Part shown: in pieces, positions 15,381-20,921 of the stretch
Layout: every line of letters begins with the position of its first letter
Position numbering within the stretch: position 1 is the first letter of the stretch
Virus record (IMG/VR): IMGVR_UViG_3300047462_000743
Coordinates: 1 to 20,921 of that record
DNA length: 20,921 nt
Strand: one strand, 5' to 3'
DNA from: a virus
Translations under genes and position numbers: made by a program
Notes under the pieces: model-generated
Told to the model about the DNA's origin: nothing
Database searches by the model: none
The model's input: the letters and a program-made list of their open reading frames with translations, nothing else

Positions 15381-16778
15381 TCAAATCCTCTTGTGTAAGT
15401 TCATGCCGTCCGACTTCCACAACTCGTCCAGCGACATCGCCTCGAAAAACTTCGGCCCCGCGATCGCCTCACGCGGTACTGCCTCCAATTCCATCATCTG
15501 CGCGCCATAACTGAACGCATCGCCCGGATGGCTGGCCCAGTCGTGCACCGGCTCCTTCGTCATCACGCGCGTTTCCATCTCGAAGGCAAAGCGCCAGGAC
15601 GACAAGCCGTCCAGCCCCAACCCGCAAGCTTCTTCGTCGAAGCGGCATTGCTCCACCACGCGGCGCGCGGCATTGATGCGATCGGCAATGCGCGTCTGCG
15701 GCACGATGCGCACCTTGTCGCCGCCAAACGCCGCGAGAAAGCGCTCGAACGGCGTGTGTTTGGTAGCGAAAGTCTTGTTGCGCGCATCGTGCGGCAGCCA
15801 CAGCTTGCCCAATCGCATGCCGCGCGCCGAGAGATAGCTGTGCAATTCCCCGATCCAGTCGTCGGCATCGCGTCCTGATGCGCCGAGATAGCCGACGAGC
15901 CCGAAGCCATCGCGCCGCGGCTGCCACACCCACCACGACGCCGTATCGCGAAAGCCCAGATCCGAACTGATGCAAACCGGTGCGCCTTCGGGGTCGAACA
16001 GGCCTGACGACACGACGCGCCCCTCGGCGCGAGCCCGCGTCATCCAGCGTCCCAGCACCGCGCCGATGATGGCGGCATCGAAGCTGCAGCCATATTCCTG
16101 CTCGAACATCGCGCCGCCCATTTCCGCGCCGAACTCGGCTGCATAGGCCAGGCGCTCGGCTTCAAGCTGCCCGGCCGAAAACACGCCGGTTTCGTAAGCC
16201 GTCAACACTTGGGCAAACGCCCCTGGTTTTTGCCGCGCGGCTTCCAGGGTTTTATAGGCATGATTGCGCCCGCGCGGCGTGGTGATGAAAATCTGCCACC
16301 CGCCATTCTCGGCCACGATAGGCCGCAGATAGGCGCGCGCCGCCGGATCGGCCAGCGCCCACTCCGAATACACGATCCCGGCCGGCGTCGCGCCGACCAG
16401 GCTGTTGAAATTGTCCGACCCCACGACCTGCCAGGTCGAACCGTTGATGAATTCGATGCGCATGTCGTGGTTGCGCGTGGTGCGCCGTAACGTCGGCGGA
16501 AATGCTTCGTCGATGCGCTTCTTTCCTGTGTGCGGATTGACCGCATCCCAGATCGCCTTGCGCGCCTGGCCTGCCTGCGGCAGCATGTGCCAATAGCCGG
16601 CCACGCGCTCGAACGCCGCGCAAGCGGTGCGGTGCAGGCTGATTTCGTCTTTCCCGGATCGCCGGTGCCAGATAAGTTCCGCATGCCGACCGCCTGCTTG
16701 TAGATAGCGCCAGGCGTCGAGCTGGTAGGGCCGTGGCGACCAGCCGTTGGGTAGATCTTGTTCTCGCATGGTGCCCAT
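15381..16778 (-). CDS. terL: Terminase large subunit
   Basis: 465 aa DNA-packaging motor. ATPase part: adenine-side motif WSPRPYQLDAWRYLQ (13-27), Walker A-like HRRSGKD (38-44), Walker B IVYSEW with Glu139, and coupling motif ITTPRG (165-170). Nuclease part: RNase H-like acidic residues Asp273 (SSDLGF), Asp331 (LPHDARNK) and Asp420 (HPGDAFSY). The set is complete, so the enzyme should be active. The first ATG overlaps the small terminase stop as TGATG; a second ATG nine bases further is possible. Its product would cut and pump DNA through the portal encoded next. Confidence 0.92.
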   Translation of the reverse strand: MGTMREQDLPNGWSPRPYQLDAWRYLQAGGRHAELIWHRRSGKDEISLHRTACAAFERVAGYWHMLPQAGQARKAIWDAVNPHTGKKRIDEAFPPTLRRTTRNHDMRIEFINGSTWQVVGSDNFNSLVGATPAGIVYSEWALADPAARAYLRPIVAENGGWQIFITTPRGRNHAYKTLEAARQKPGAFAQVLTAYETGVFSAGQLEAERLAYAAEFGAEMGGAMFEQEYGCSFDAAIIGAVLGRWMTRARAEGRVVSSGLFDPEGAPVCISSDLGFRDTASWWVWQPRRDGFGLVGYLGASGRDADDWIGELHSYLSARGMRLGKLWLPHDARNKTFATKHTPFERFLAAFGGDKVRIVPQTRIADRINAARRVVEQCRFDEEACGLGLDGLSSWRFAFEMETRVMTKEPVHDWASHPGDAFSYGAQMMELEAVPREAIAGPKFFEAMSLDELWKSDGMNLHKRI

Positions 16779-17074
16779 CAGAAGCGCCTGATGTTGACGG
16801 TGACCCCGTCGTCGGTTTCTGATGCGTCTTTCGCCTGGTGCGGCAACACCTTGGCTACCAGCCCGAGAAACGTCACGGGAATTTCATGCGCCTGCTGCTC
16901 CAGGTAAGCCACACCGCCGGCTGCAACGAGCGCATCGAGGACCATGTCCTTGATGTCGGGCCCGGCTTGCTTTGTTTCGGCGCGTTTGGGCGCCCTTGGT
17001 ATCAGCGGCAGCACGTCGGCGGAAGCTTCGACGACAAAGGGAGGGAGTTCAGATTCGGATGGTTTGTCTTGCAT
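16778..17074 (-). CDS. Putative terminase small subunit
   Basis: 98 aa from the ATG that follows GGGA at 6 nt; an upstream GTG in frame lacks a ribosome binding site. The N-terminal 40 residues are Pro/Glu-rich and probably flexible. Residues 40-82 (IKDMVLDALVAAGGVAYLEQ, AHEIPVTFLGLVAKVLPHQ) match the helical core seen in short terminase small subunits: an AGG-x-x-YL-x-x-QA turn followed by F-x-x-LV-x-K-VLP. A recognisable DNA-binding HTH is not obvious, so recognition may rely on oligomerisation. It precedes and overlaps the large subunit, as expected. The call rests on this motif and position. Confidence 0.72.
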   Translation of the reverse strand: MQDKPSESELPPFVVEASADVLPLIPRAPKRAETKQAGPDIKDMVLDALVAAGGVAYLEQQAHEIPVTFLGLVAKVLPHQAKDASETDDGVTVNIRRF

Positions 17075-17169
17075 GTCGTTTCCCACAAAGGCAATTCGAC
17101 CCGGAACGCGCCAGCCGGATCATGCAGGAAGCAGGGAAAGGGAAAGACGGTGGAGCACGCAGCGGAAAC

Positions 17170-17195
17170 AAAAAAGCCCCGCTGTTTAGCGAGGC
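17170..17195 (-). terminator. Intrinsic terminator in terminase leader
   Basis: Minus-strand hairpin GCCTCGCT, loop AAAC, AGCGGGGC (one T-G wobble), followed by six T. It stands about 95 nt before the terminase small subunit start and about 60 nt after the candidate promoter, so transcription from that promoter would meet it before reaching any structural gene. Confidence 0.8.
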
Positions 17196-17263
17196 TTTCA
17201 TACCGGCTCGGCTCCACCCTGGGCTGGCAGTCGCGGCATAGGCCGGATCAAATTGTGTAAGTC

Positions 17264-17292
17264 ATTTTTCGCGCTTGCCGGGGTTTTGTCAA
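17264..17292 (-). promoter_or_regulatory. Candidate late-operon promoter
   Basis: Minus strand: perfect -35 TTGACA (17292-17287), 17-nt spacer, then -10 AAAAAT (17269-17264, 4 of 6 consensus). Transcription would run left through the terminator at 17195-17170 into the terminase genes. The -10 box is weak, which would fit an activator or a low basal rate. Confidence 0.5.
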
Positions 17293-17393
17293 GCGTATGC
17301 GCGTTGTTGCGGGTTGTGTACGGCGGACTGTAGAAGGGTGGGAGAGCGGAGCACATCCCGCCACGTGCTTCAATGACGCTATTTGACGAACAT

Positions 17394-17420
17394 GGTGGAA
17401 TGCGCTTCGCTTTTTCCACC
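17394..17420. repeat. REP-like hairpin
   Basis: Inverted repeat GGTGGAA (17394-17400) against TTCCACC (17414-17420) with an inner GCGCTTCGC-type loop. The GGTGGAA...TTCCACC form is common in dispersed proteobacterial intergenic repeats and differs from the CCCCTCTCCC family inside the operon. No gene covers it convincingly. Confidence 0.5.
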
Positions 17421-17496
17421 CTTCGATTCTTTATGGCTTTGAACGGCGTGTCGGGTTCGGTGGGTTGCCCCGGGGATTGCAGGCCGCAGATGACGA

Positions 17497-17526
17497 AACC
17501 GCAGGACGGTGACCCGTCCTGCGGTT
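17497..17526 (+). terminator. Strong 13-bp hairpin, possible terminator
   Basis: Perfect stem AACCGCAGGACGG / CCGTCCTGCGGTT with loop TGAC. On the plus strand it is followed by a T-rich tail (CTTGTTTCTT); on the minus side the tail is poorer. No plus-strand gene is evident just before it, so it may be the leftover terminator of a lost gene. Confidence 0.5.
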
Positions 17527-17834
17527 CTTGTTTCTTCCTCTGGGCTCCAGAATGTTCTTGCTGGCGCCGATTTTTCCGTGACGGCTTCCCATTCTCGATA
17601 CCGAACACTGCGCGCCAGGCAGGGCGCTTTCTGTATCGTCTTTCTGATTTTATGTACGGTGTGATGCGTTCGCTTCCCCGTGAAACCATTATTCAACGAG
17701 TGGCCCCCAGGTGCAAGAAGAGATGTGCCGATTTTTCCATCTTTTACATTTTCATACAGTGTTTGTTACAAAGGCACCGATCGATACCCCCTTGGCGAAG
17801 CAGGCTTCGCGGCTGTTGCACCTACCGTAGAATT

Positions 17835-17867
17835 GCAATCACGAAACTGATAGCACGGCGTGATTGC
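17835..17867. repeat. Perfect 9-bp inverted repeat
   Basis: GCAATCACG at 17835-17843 and CGTGATTGC at 17859-17867, separated by 15 nt. It lies 60 nt upstream of the broken membrane-protein gene and could be an operator or an RNA hairpin; no T-run follows. Confidence 0.4.
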
Positions 17868-17929
17868 CGCTTTGAGAAGTCCGAGGCACCCGATTTCGCG
17901 CGAGGCATCTCGGAACCAACTTGTCACGC

Positions 17930-18198
17930 ATGGAAAATATTCCGACGCATCCAGTTGCACGTGTAGATTTGCGCGCCGTGCGCAATACCATCGTATTCGC
18001 GGCGATCTTTGCCGTTTTTTCGCCCAGCGATATGCATCTTTCATGCTGATCATTGCGGCACCTGTATTCCTTGTCTGGTTTTCTTACAGCACATACCTCG
18101 TTGCAAGGAAGCCTGGGCAGCGCCGTTTGCAGGCGCTGAAGGTGGCAATCTGGCTCGGTGTGCTATCCGTGATTGCTTGCTGTTCGTTTGCGCGCTGA
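17930..18198 (+). pseudogene. Frameshifted small two-TM membrane protein
   Basis: Two adjacent frames together make one plausible protein of about 89 aa. The first part starts at ATG 17930 and reads MENIPTHPVARVDLRAVRNT followed by a hydrophobic IVFAAIFAVF, then loses sense and stops (SPSDMHLSC). The second frame takes over near 18010-18043 with MLIIAAPVFLVWFSYSTYLV, ARKPGQRRLQALK and a second TM segment (VAIWLGVLSVIACCSFAR), ending at 18198. The combined length is not a multiple of three, so a single-base indel explains the break. The ribosome binding site is weak. It may be a true pseudogene or a sequencing error. Function unknown; likely an inner-membrane protein. The IS21 remnant abuts its 3' end. 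Confidence 0.6.
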
Positions 18199-18450
18199 AT
18201 TGCCCTGCTCAGTTTGACCCTCCCGCCGCTGCCTGGCGAACGCCGCAACCCTGCCGTACGACCCCTTTAAGCCCAAGTCGATAAGCTCCTCGTGAAGCTG
18301 CTTCTCTGCTTCCTGGATTTGGCAGCCTCGGTCTTGAGACAGCCGGCGAGCTGGTGGGCGTATGGGTCGATGGCGCTGGCGGTTTGGCGCTCCGCATAGG
18401 CCGCCTCGGTGGTTCCCGAGCGTAGGTATCTGTTGCACCTTCCTGCGACG
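18190..18450 (-). pseudogene. istA: IS21-family IstA transposase remnant
   Basis: Two minus-strand frames together match the N-terminal region of IstA. The first (upstream) reads RYLRSGTTEAAYAERQ, then IDPYAHQLAG and LKTEAAKSRKQR, and stops at 18267 after losing sense. The second frame continues from about 18310 as KQLHEELIDLGLKGSYGRVA, AFARQ and later NSARKRT. In intact IstA these pieces are contiguous: an LRSG segment after the first HTH, then the LH-x-EL...GSY-x-RVAAFARQW second HTH region. The start codon, the DDE catalytic core and istB are all missing, so it is an inactive fragment of about 85 codons with at least one frameshift. Ends are approximate. Confidence 0.72.
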
Positions 18451-18452
18451 AA

Positions 18453-19190
18453 TTAATACCCGAGGCGACATGACTCCCGCGCACCACTCAAAACATGCGC
18501 GCACAGCTTGTCAATCGCCACCGCCGGTTCATTCAATTCAAACACGTCATCGAACCTGCCCCGGGGAATTACGTAAATTTTCTGGTCTTTGGCATTTTGA
18601 TTCAACAACGCCAGGTCACCCCAATCGGTTTCGAGAAAAATGGTGACGTATTCCAGATCGCCCAGCAGTTTTTCGACTTTCGCGACCTTCTTTTTGGGCA
18701 GGCGCTCCTCTTTGCGATAGTCGTTGACCCTGCGCCACATACTCACGTTGTTGGGCAAGTTCCGGTGAAAAGGCAGGTTGGAAAAAGGCGCGCGCAGGCC
18801 GTTGAAATTTTCGTAGTAGGCTCGTAAAAAGTCCGGCATCAGGCTGTACAGGTTCTGCCAGTCGCGCAGATCGTCGCCCACGTTGAACGGGTTGATCCTG
18901 ATGACTTGCTCTTTCACGACGGATACAAAATCGATGACTCTGTTATATGTTTTATCGGTTGCCAGTACCGGTGCCGTACAAACCTTGGTCAGCGCATTCC
19001 ACGTCAGGGGTTGGCTTTCTTTAAGCGGGGCATAAAACGCTTCCATGCCTCGCGCAAACGATGCGGCGGTCTTTGAAATCAATTCGCCTTGATCGGCAAA
19101 ATAATCATCAGGCACCGGCTGGCCCGCTTCGATGTGGCGATGGTATTTATCCTTGATCTGTTCCCAGCTTAAAAACATGTCTGGCGGCAT
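18453..19190 (-). CDS. Hypothetical protein, lower GC
   Basis: 245 aa, no family recognised. The protein is soluble, mostly helical in the first two thirds (FLSWEQIKDKYHRHIEAGQP, LISKTAASFARGMEAFYAPL, DLRDWQNLYSLMPDFLRAYY), with a lysine-rich stretch EERLPKKKVAKVEKLLGD and then beta-rich YVTIFLETDWGDLALL and QKIYVIPRGRFDDVFEL. The start is backed by AGGA 7 nt upstream. GC is roughly 46-48 %, clearly below the phage genes, which suggests horizontal acquisition. The reading frame ends 3 nt from the IstA remnant, so the last residues (GARESCRLGY) may be a junction product rather than the native C-terminus. Confidence 0.72.
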   Translation of the reverse strand: MPPDMFLSWEQIKDKYHRHIEAGQPVPDDYFADQGELISKTAASFARGMEAFYAPLKESQPLTWNALTKVCTAPVLATDKTYNRVIDFVSVVKEQVIRINPFNVGDDLRDWQNLYSLMPDFLRAYYENFNGLRAPFSNLPFHRNLPNNVSMWRRVNDYRKEERLPKKKVAKVEKLLGDLEYVTIFLETDWGDLALLNQNAKDQKIYVIPRGRFDDVFELNEPAVAIDKLCAHVLSGARESCRLGY

Positions 19191-19262
19191 TGCTATTTTC
19201 CTGGTTCCGTTGGATATGATGGGATTTGCTGATCGTTAGTGTACGACACAGGCAAGGAAGAC

Positions 19263-19290
19263 GTGTCTGATTTCCGGTGTGGGATAGAAT
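19263..19290 (+). promoter_or_regulatory. Possible promoter for secreted-protein gene
   Basis: A good -10 TAGAAT (19285-19290) is paired, 16 nt upstream, with a poor -35 GTGTCT (19263-19268). It lies 57 nt before the ATG of the plus-strand gene. Only the -10 is convincing. Confidence 0.3.
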
Positions 19291-19346
19291 ATCAGCGCCC
19301 TGCTCAATCGTGGGAAACCAACGACACTTGTCTGGAACCGACAGCC

Positions 19347-19862
19347 ATGATCAAAGCAACGCCAGTCACCCTCGCCTTCCTGGTTACCTTGTTTGCGTCA
19401 GGCTTTGCATTCGCCGGACCGGCAAAAAGCGACTTTGACGGCCTCACCTGCCAGTCGAACATCGCGCAGGAACTGGTCGGACGCAAAATGTCCAATGAGC
19501 CGGTGGTCAAGACCGAAGCGCGCTATAAAAGCCTCGACCTGAAAGACCTTGGCGCCGATGAAATCAGCGACAATTTGTCGTCCATCGTCTGGCGTATTTG
19601 CGGCAATCAGTATGTGCTGCTGATGAAAAAAGACCGCGTACAGAGCGCGCTCAAGATTCCCGAGCAGTTTCGCAATAGCGGCGAGGTCATGACTTGCATG
19701 CCTTTGGACAAGGCGCTCACCGGCTATTACCTCGCCGTGTCGGGCAAACGCAGTGCGAAATCCATTCATGCTGATGCAGCTTGGGTGCTTGATGAAAAGC
19801 AGGCGAAATTCGTTTTAGTTGAATCTGCTGTTCTCGAATGTGAGCGGGAACCTGGTTCTTAA
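19347..19862 (+). CDS. Secreted/periplasmic protein of unknown function
   Basis: 171 aa starting at MIKATPV, with GGAA upstream; the frame is open for 36 codons before this, but that part has no signal and reads as non-coding. A Sec signal peptide is clear (MIK, hydrophobic TPVTLAFLVTLFASGFAFA, cut likely before GPAKSD). The mature protein has four cysteines (LTCQSN, RICGNQ, MTCMPL, LECERE), which could form two disulfides in the periplasm. Other visible blocks are KDLGADEISDNLSSIVWRIC and VWRICGNQYVLLMKKDRVQS. No family is recognised. It is divergent from the 18453-19190 gene and reads away from the prophage, as a chromosomal gene would. Confidence 0.72.
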   Translation: MIKATPVTLAFLVTLFASGFAFAGPAKSDFDGLTCQSNIAQELVGRKMSNEPVVKTEARYKSLDLKDLGADEISDNLSSIVWRICGNQYVLLMKKDRVQSALKIPEQFRNSGEVMTCMPLDKALTGYYLAVSGKRSAKSIHADAAWVLDEKQAKFVLVESAVLECEREPGS

Positions 19863-20102
19863 AGTTCTGCGGCACCTCGTCGGAAAATAATTCACATTCG
19901 ATTTGGCGCGCCTCGCGACCGGCAAAAATCCATGCGGGTGGCATGCAGTCCCGCCAGTCGAAATCGATGCGCCTTCTTTCTGCAACACAATGTACTGCTC
20001 TCACTCATCAATGCAGGCATTGCCTGGATTGGCAGCCATTCCAATCATTAATTCGAGGTATACGATAAAGGGCGAGTTTTTAGCATTTACAATTACTCGG
20101 GT
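19863..20102. other. Intergenic stretch with one coding-like fragment
   Basis: No intact gene. A minus-strand frame between about 20004 and 19870 gives a sensible-looking piece (RIDFDWRDCMPPAWIFAGRE, then ARQIECELFSDEVPQNF), but it has no credible end and continues over the secreted-protein gene. It may be a fragment of a lost gene. The 20040-20100 part is AT-richer and may hold regulatory sequence; I see no clear promoter pair. Confidence 0.35.
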
Positions 20103-20432
20103 ACGCTGAAGGCTTCGTCGTGCCATTGGGGCAGCCTGTATATGCCGAAGCCGTTATGGAGAGAAGTAACGGTAACAGCAAGAGATACGACCCTGACGAC
20201 TCTGATTTTGTAACCGCCAACGATATTCGCCAAAGGAGCCGACGCCAGCAAGCACGCTCGAAATCGTTTTGCCGATGTGGAATACGTCCATAGCGAAGAC
20301 ATTGCCATCATCCTTCTGGAGGCGGGACCGAAAGCATTGAAAGAGAACGGTGGGCACCAGCGTTTGCGTGAAACCGCCGAAGAGAAAAGCTGGCCCCGCG
20401 TACTGGCATGGCTCGATATGCATCTGGACTGA
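20103..20432 (+). pseudogene. Decayed gene remnant
   Basis: Fragments in different plus frames look protein-like. The C-terminal frame, open from 20214, reads FAKGADASKHARNRFADVEY, EDIAIILLEAGPKALKENGG, then HQRLRETAEEKSWPRVLAWL and DMHLD before its stop at 20430. An upstream frame gives GFVVPLGQPVYAEAVMERSN and YDPDDSDFVTAND. The C-terminal W-x-RVLAWLD-x-HL ending resembles the last helix of some alpha/beta-hydrolase peptidases, but this is a weak resemblance. Internal stops and frame changes argue that it is not functional. A hairpin terminator right after the stop supports a former gene end. Confidence 0.38.
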
Positions 20433-20435
20433 GAG

Positions 20436-20458
20436 CCGGGCGCATCAGCAGTGCCCGG
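20436..20458 (+). terminator. Hairpin after decayed gene
   Basis: CCGGGC (20436-20441), 11-nt loop, GCCCGG (20453-20458), then TTTCG on the plus strand. It begins 4 nt after the stop of the remnant gene. The T-run is short, so strength is uncertain. Confidence 0.45.
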
Positions 20459-20495
20459 TTTCGCCAGCGGCAAGCATGTTTTCAAAGAAGAGGAG

Positions 20496-20921
20496 TCAAA
20501 CCTTCCTGCGCATCCCCAACAACAAACCCACCGCCGCCAGCACAACGATTTCCGTCAACACCAGCGCCAGCCGTGTGTGCCATTCCTGTGCCGGCGTCAC
20601 TTCGTTCAAGCTGTGGGTGGGATCATCAGGCGAAAAATATACGGCGACCGGCTCGCCAATACGGTAGGCATCGCAGCGCTTGTGGGCCATGCCGCTGCCG
20701 TGATGCGCCGTCCCGCCGGCATCGAACGCATAGTCCACCTGCAAGTGGCTCGCGCACTGCGTCTGCACGATGCGTCCCTGCACCGCCTGATAGTTTTGCG
20801 CCAGCGAGTAAGCAGTGATCGCCTGCATTGTCGAATAAAACAGCGCCGTCACGGAGAGCACGGCGAACAGCAACGCCAGCACGGCACGGACGATCGTATC
20901 GCGCACTTCGCGTGCGTGCAT
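20496..20921 (-). CDS. DUF3592-type membrane protein
   Basis: 141 aa from an ATG at the window edge; an earlier start outside the window cannot be excluded. Two transmembrane helices (about 13-33, LALLFAVLSVTALFY, and 117-136, LALVLTEIVVLAAVGLLLG) flank an extracytoplasmic beta domain. That domain has the DUF3592 pattern: A-x-x-Y-x-A-V-x-GRIV (42-52), VDYAFDAGGTAHHGSG (62-77), YRIGEPVAVYFSPDDP (86-101) and a SLNE end. Function of the family is unknown. It ends with basic residues MRRKV, so the C-terminus is probably cytosolic. Chromosomal gene, unrelated to the phage. Confidence 0.75.
   Translation of the reverse strand: MHAREVRDTIVRAVLALLFAVLSVTALFYSTMQAITAYSLAQNYQAVQGRIVQTQCASHLQVDYAFDAGGTAHHGSGMAHKRCDAYRIGEPVAVYFSPDDPTHSLNEVTPAQEWHTRLALVLTEIVVLAAVGLLLGMRRKV

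Larger units (their letters stand above)
17293..17929. other. Gene-poor stretch between terminase leader and flank
   Basis: About 640 nt in which I support no protein gene. Reading frames exist on both strands, but they run through hairpins and lack ribosome binding sites or coherent proteins. It holds a REP-like hairpin near 17400, a perfect 13-bp hairpin near 17510, a weak GCGCC/GGCGC hairpin near 17612 followed by TTTCTG, an AT-richer patch at 17730-17770 and a 9-bp inverted repeat at 17835-17867. This is where the phage/chromosome junction would be expected; no tRNA or obvious attachment core is visible. Confidence 0.5.

Noticed and set aside
17002-17217. Minus-strand frame in the terminase leader
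   Set aside because: It begins with GTG, runs through the terminator hairpin and then overlaps the terminase small subunit gene.
17196-17260. tRNA gene as prophage attachment site
   Set aside because: No cloverleaf, no T-arm consensus and no CCA end could be built on either strand.
17198-17689. Minus-strand 163-codon frame
   Set aside because: Same hairpin-rich stretch; no ribosome binding site, low-complexity charged product, overlap with the promoter region.
17373-17966. Plus-strand 197-codon frame
   Set aside because: It crosses a REP-like hairpin, a 13-bp terminator-like hairpin and a 9-bp inverted repeat and gives a Cys/Arg-rich product without domain logic.
20093-20545. Minus-strand frames opposite the decayed gene
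   Set aside because: They are antisense to better-supported plus-strand fragments and cross the hairpin after their stop.

Overview
The window is a GC-rich (roughly 63-66 % by eye) bacterial chromosome segment carrying the complete late half of a short-tailed (podovirus-like) prophage, followed on the right by about 3.8 kb of chromosome-like DNA with decayed genes. Base composition, protein style and abundant REP-type palindromes suggest a Betaproteobacterium, perhaps Oxalobacteraceae. That assignment is an inference; there is no rRNA or other marker gene here.

Late phage operon, 17074 down to 1, all on the minus strand: small terminase candidate, large terminase, portal, FmdB-like zinc ribbon, scaffold, major capsid protein, a duplicated-domain virion protein, a coiled-coil protein, head-tail adaptor, tail-nozzle-like protein, GNAT-fold protein, a Gln/Asn-rich internal-virion-type protein, a small protein and a tail fibre. 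Tail sheath, tape measure and baseplate genes are absent, so the particle should have a short tail. Many junctions are translationally coupled (ATGA, TGATG or TGAATG). Three intrinsic terminators face the operon: before terminase, before scaffold and before the fibre. A TTGACA-type promoter lies just upstream of the first terminator, a layout that suggests antitermination control. Two related paired-REP elements sit in the only sizeable gaps of the operon and bracket exactly the scaffold-capsid-virion protein block.

Lysis end, 1865 down to 1: a one-TM holin-like protein, a GH73-type glucosaminidase endolysin, a two-TM holin-like protein, an outer-membrane lipoprotein and a class-3-type lipase with a full Ser-Asp-His triad. 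No recognisable Rz/Rz1 spanin pair is present; the lipoprotein and lipase occupy the place where spanins are usually found.

Right flank, 17087-20921: leader, terminators and REP-like hairpins; a frameshifted small membrane-protein gene; a frameshifted remnant of an IS21-family IstA transposase; a lower-GC gene of unknown function; a secreted protein of unknown function; a decayed gene remnant; and a DUF3592-type membrane protein. No integrase, repressor or replication gene is visible beside the terminase, so the early half of the phage is either left of this window or has been lost.
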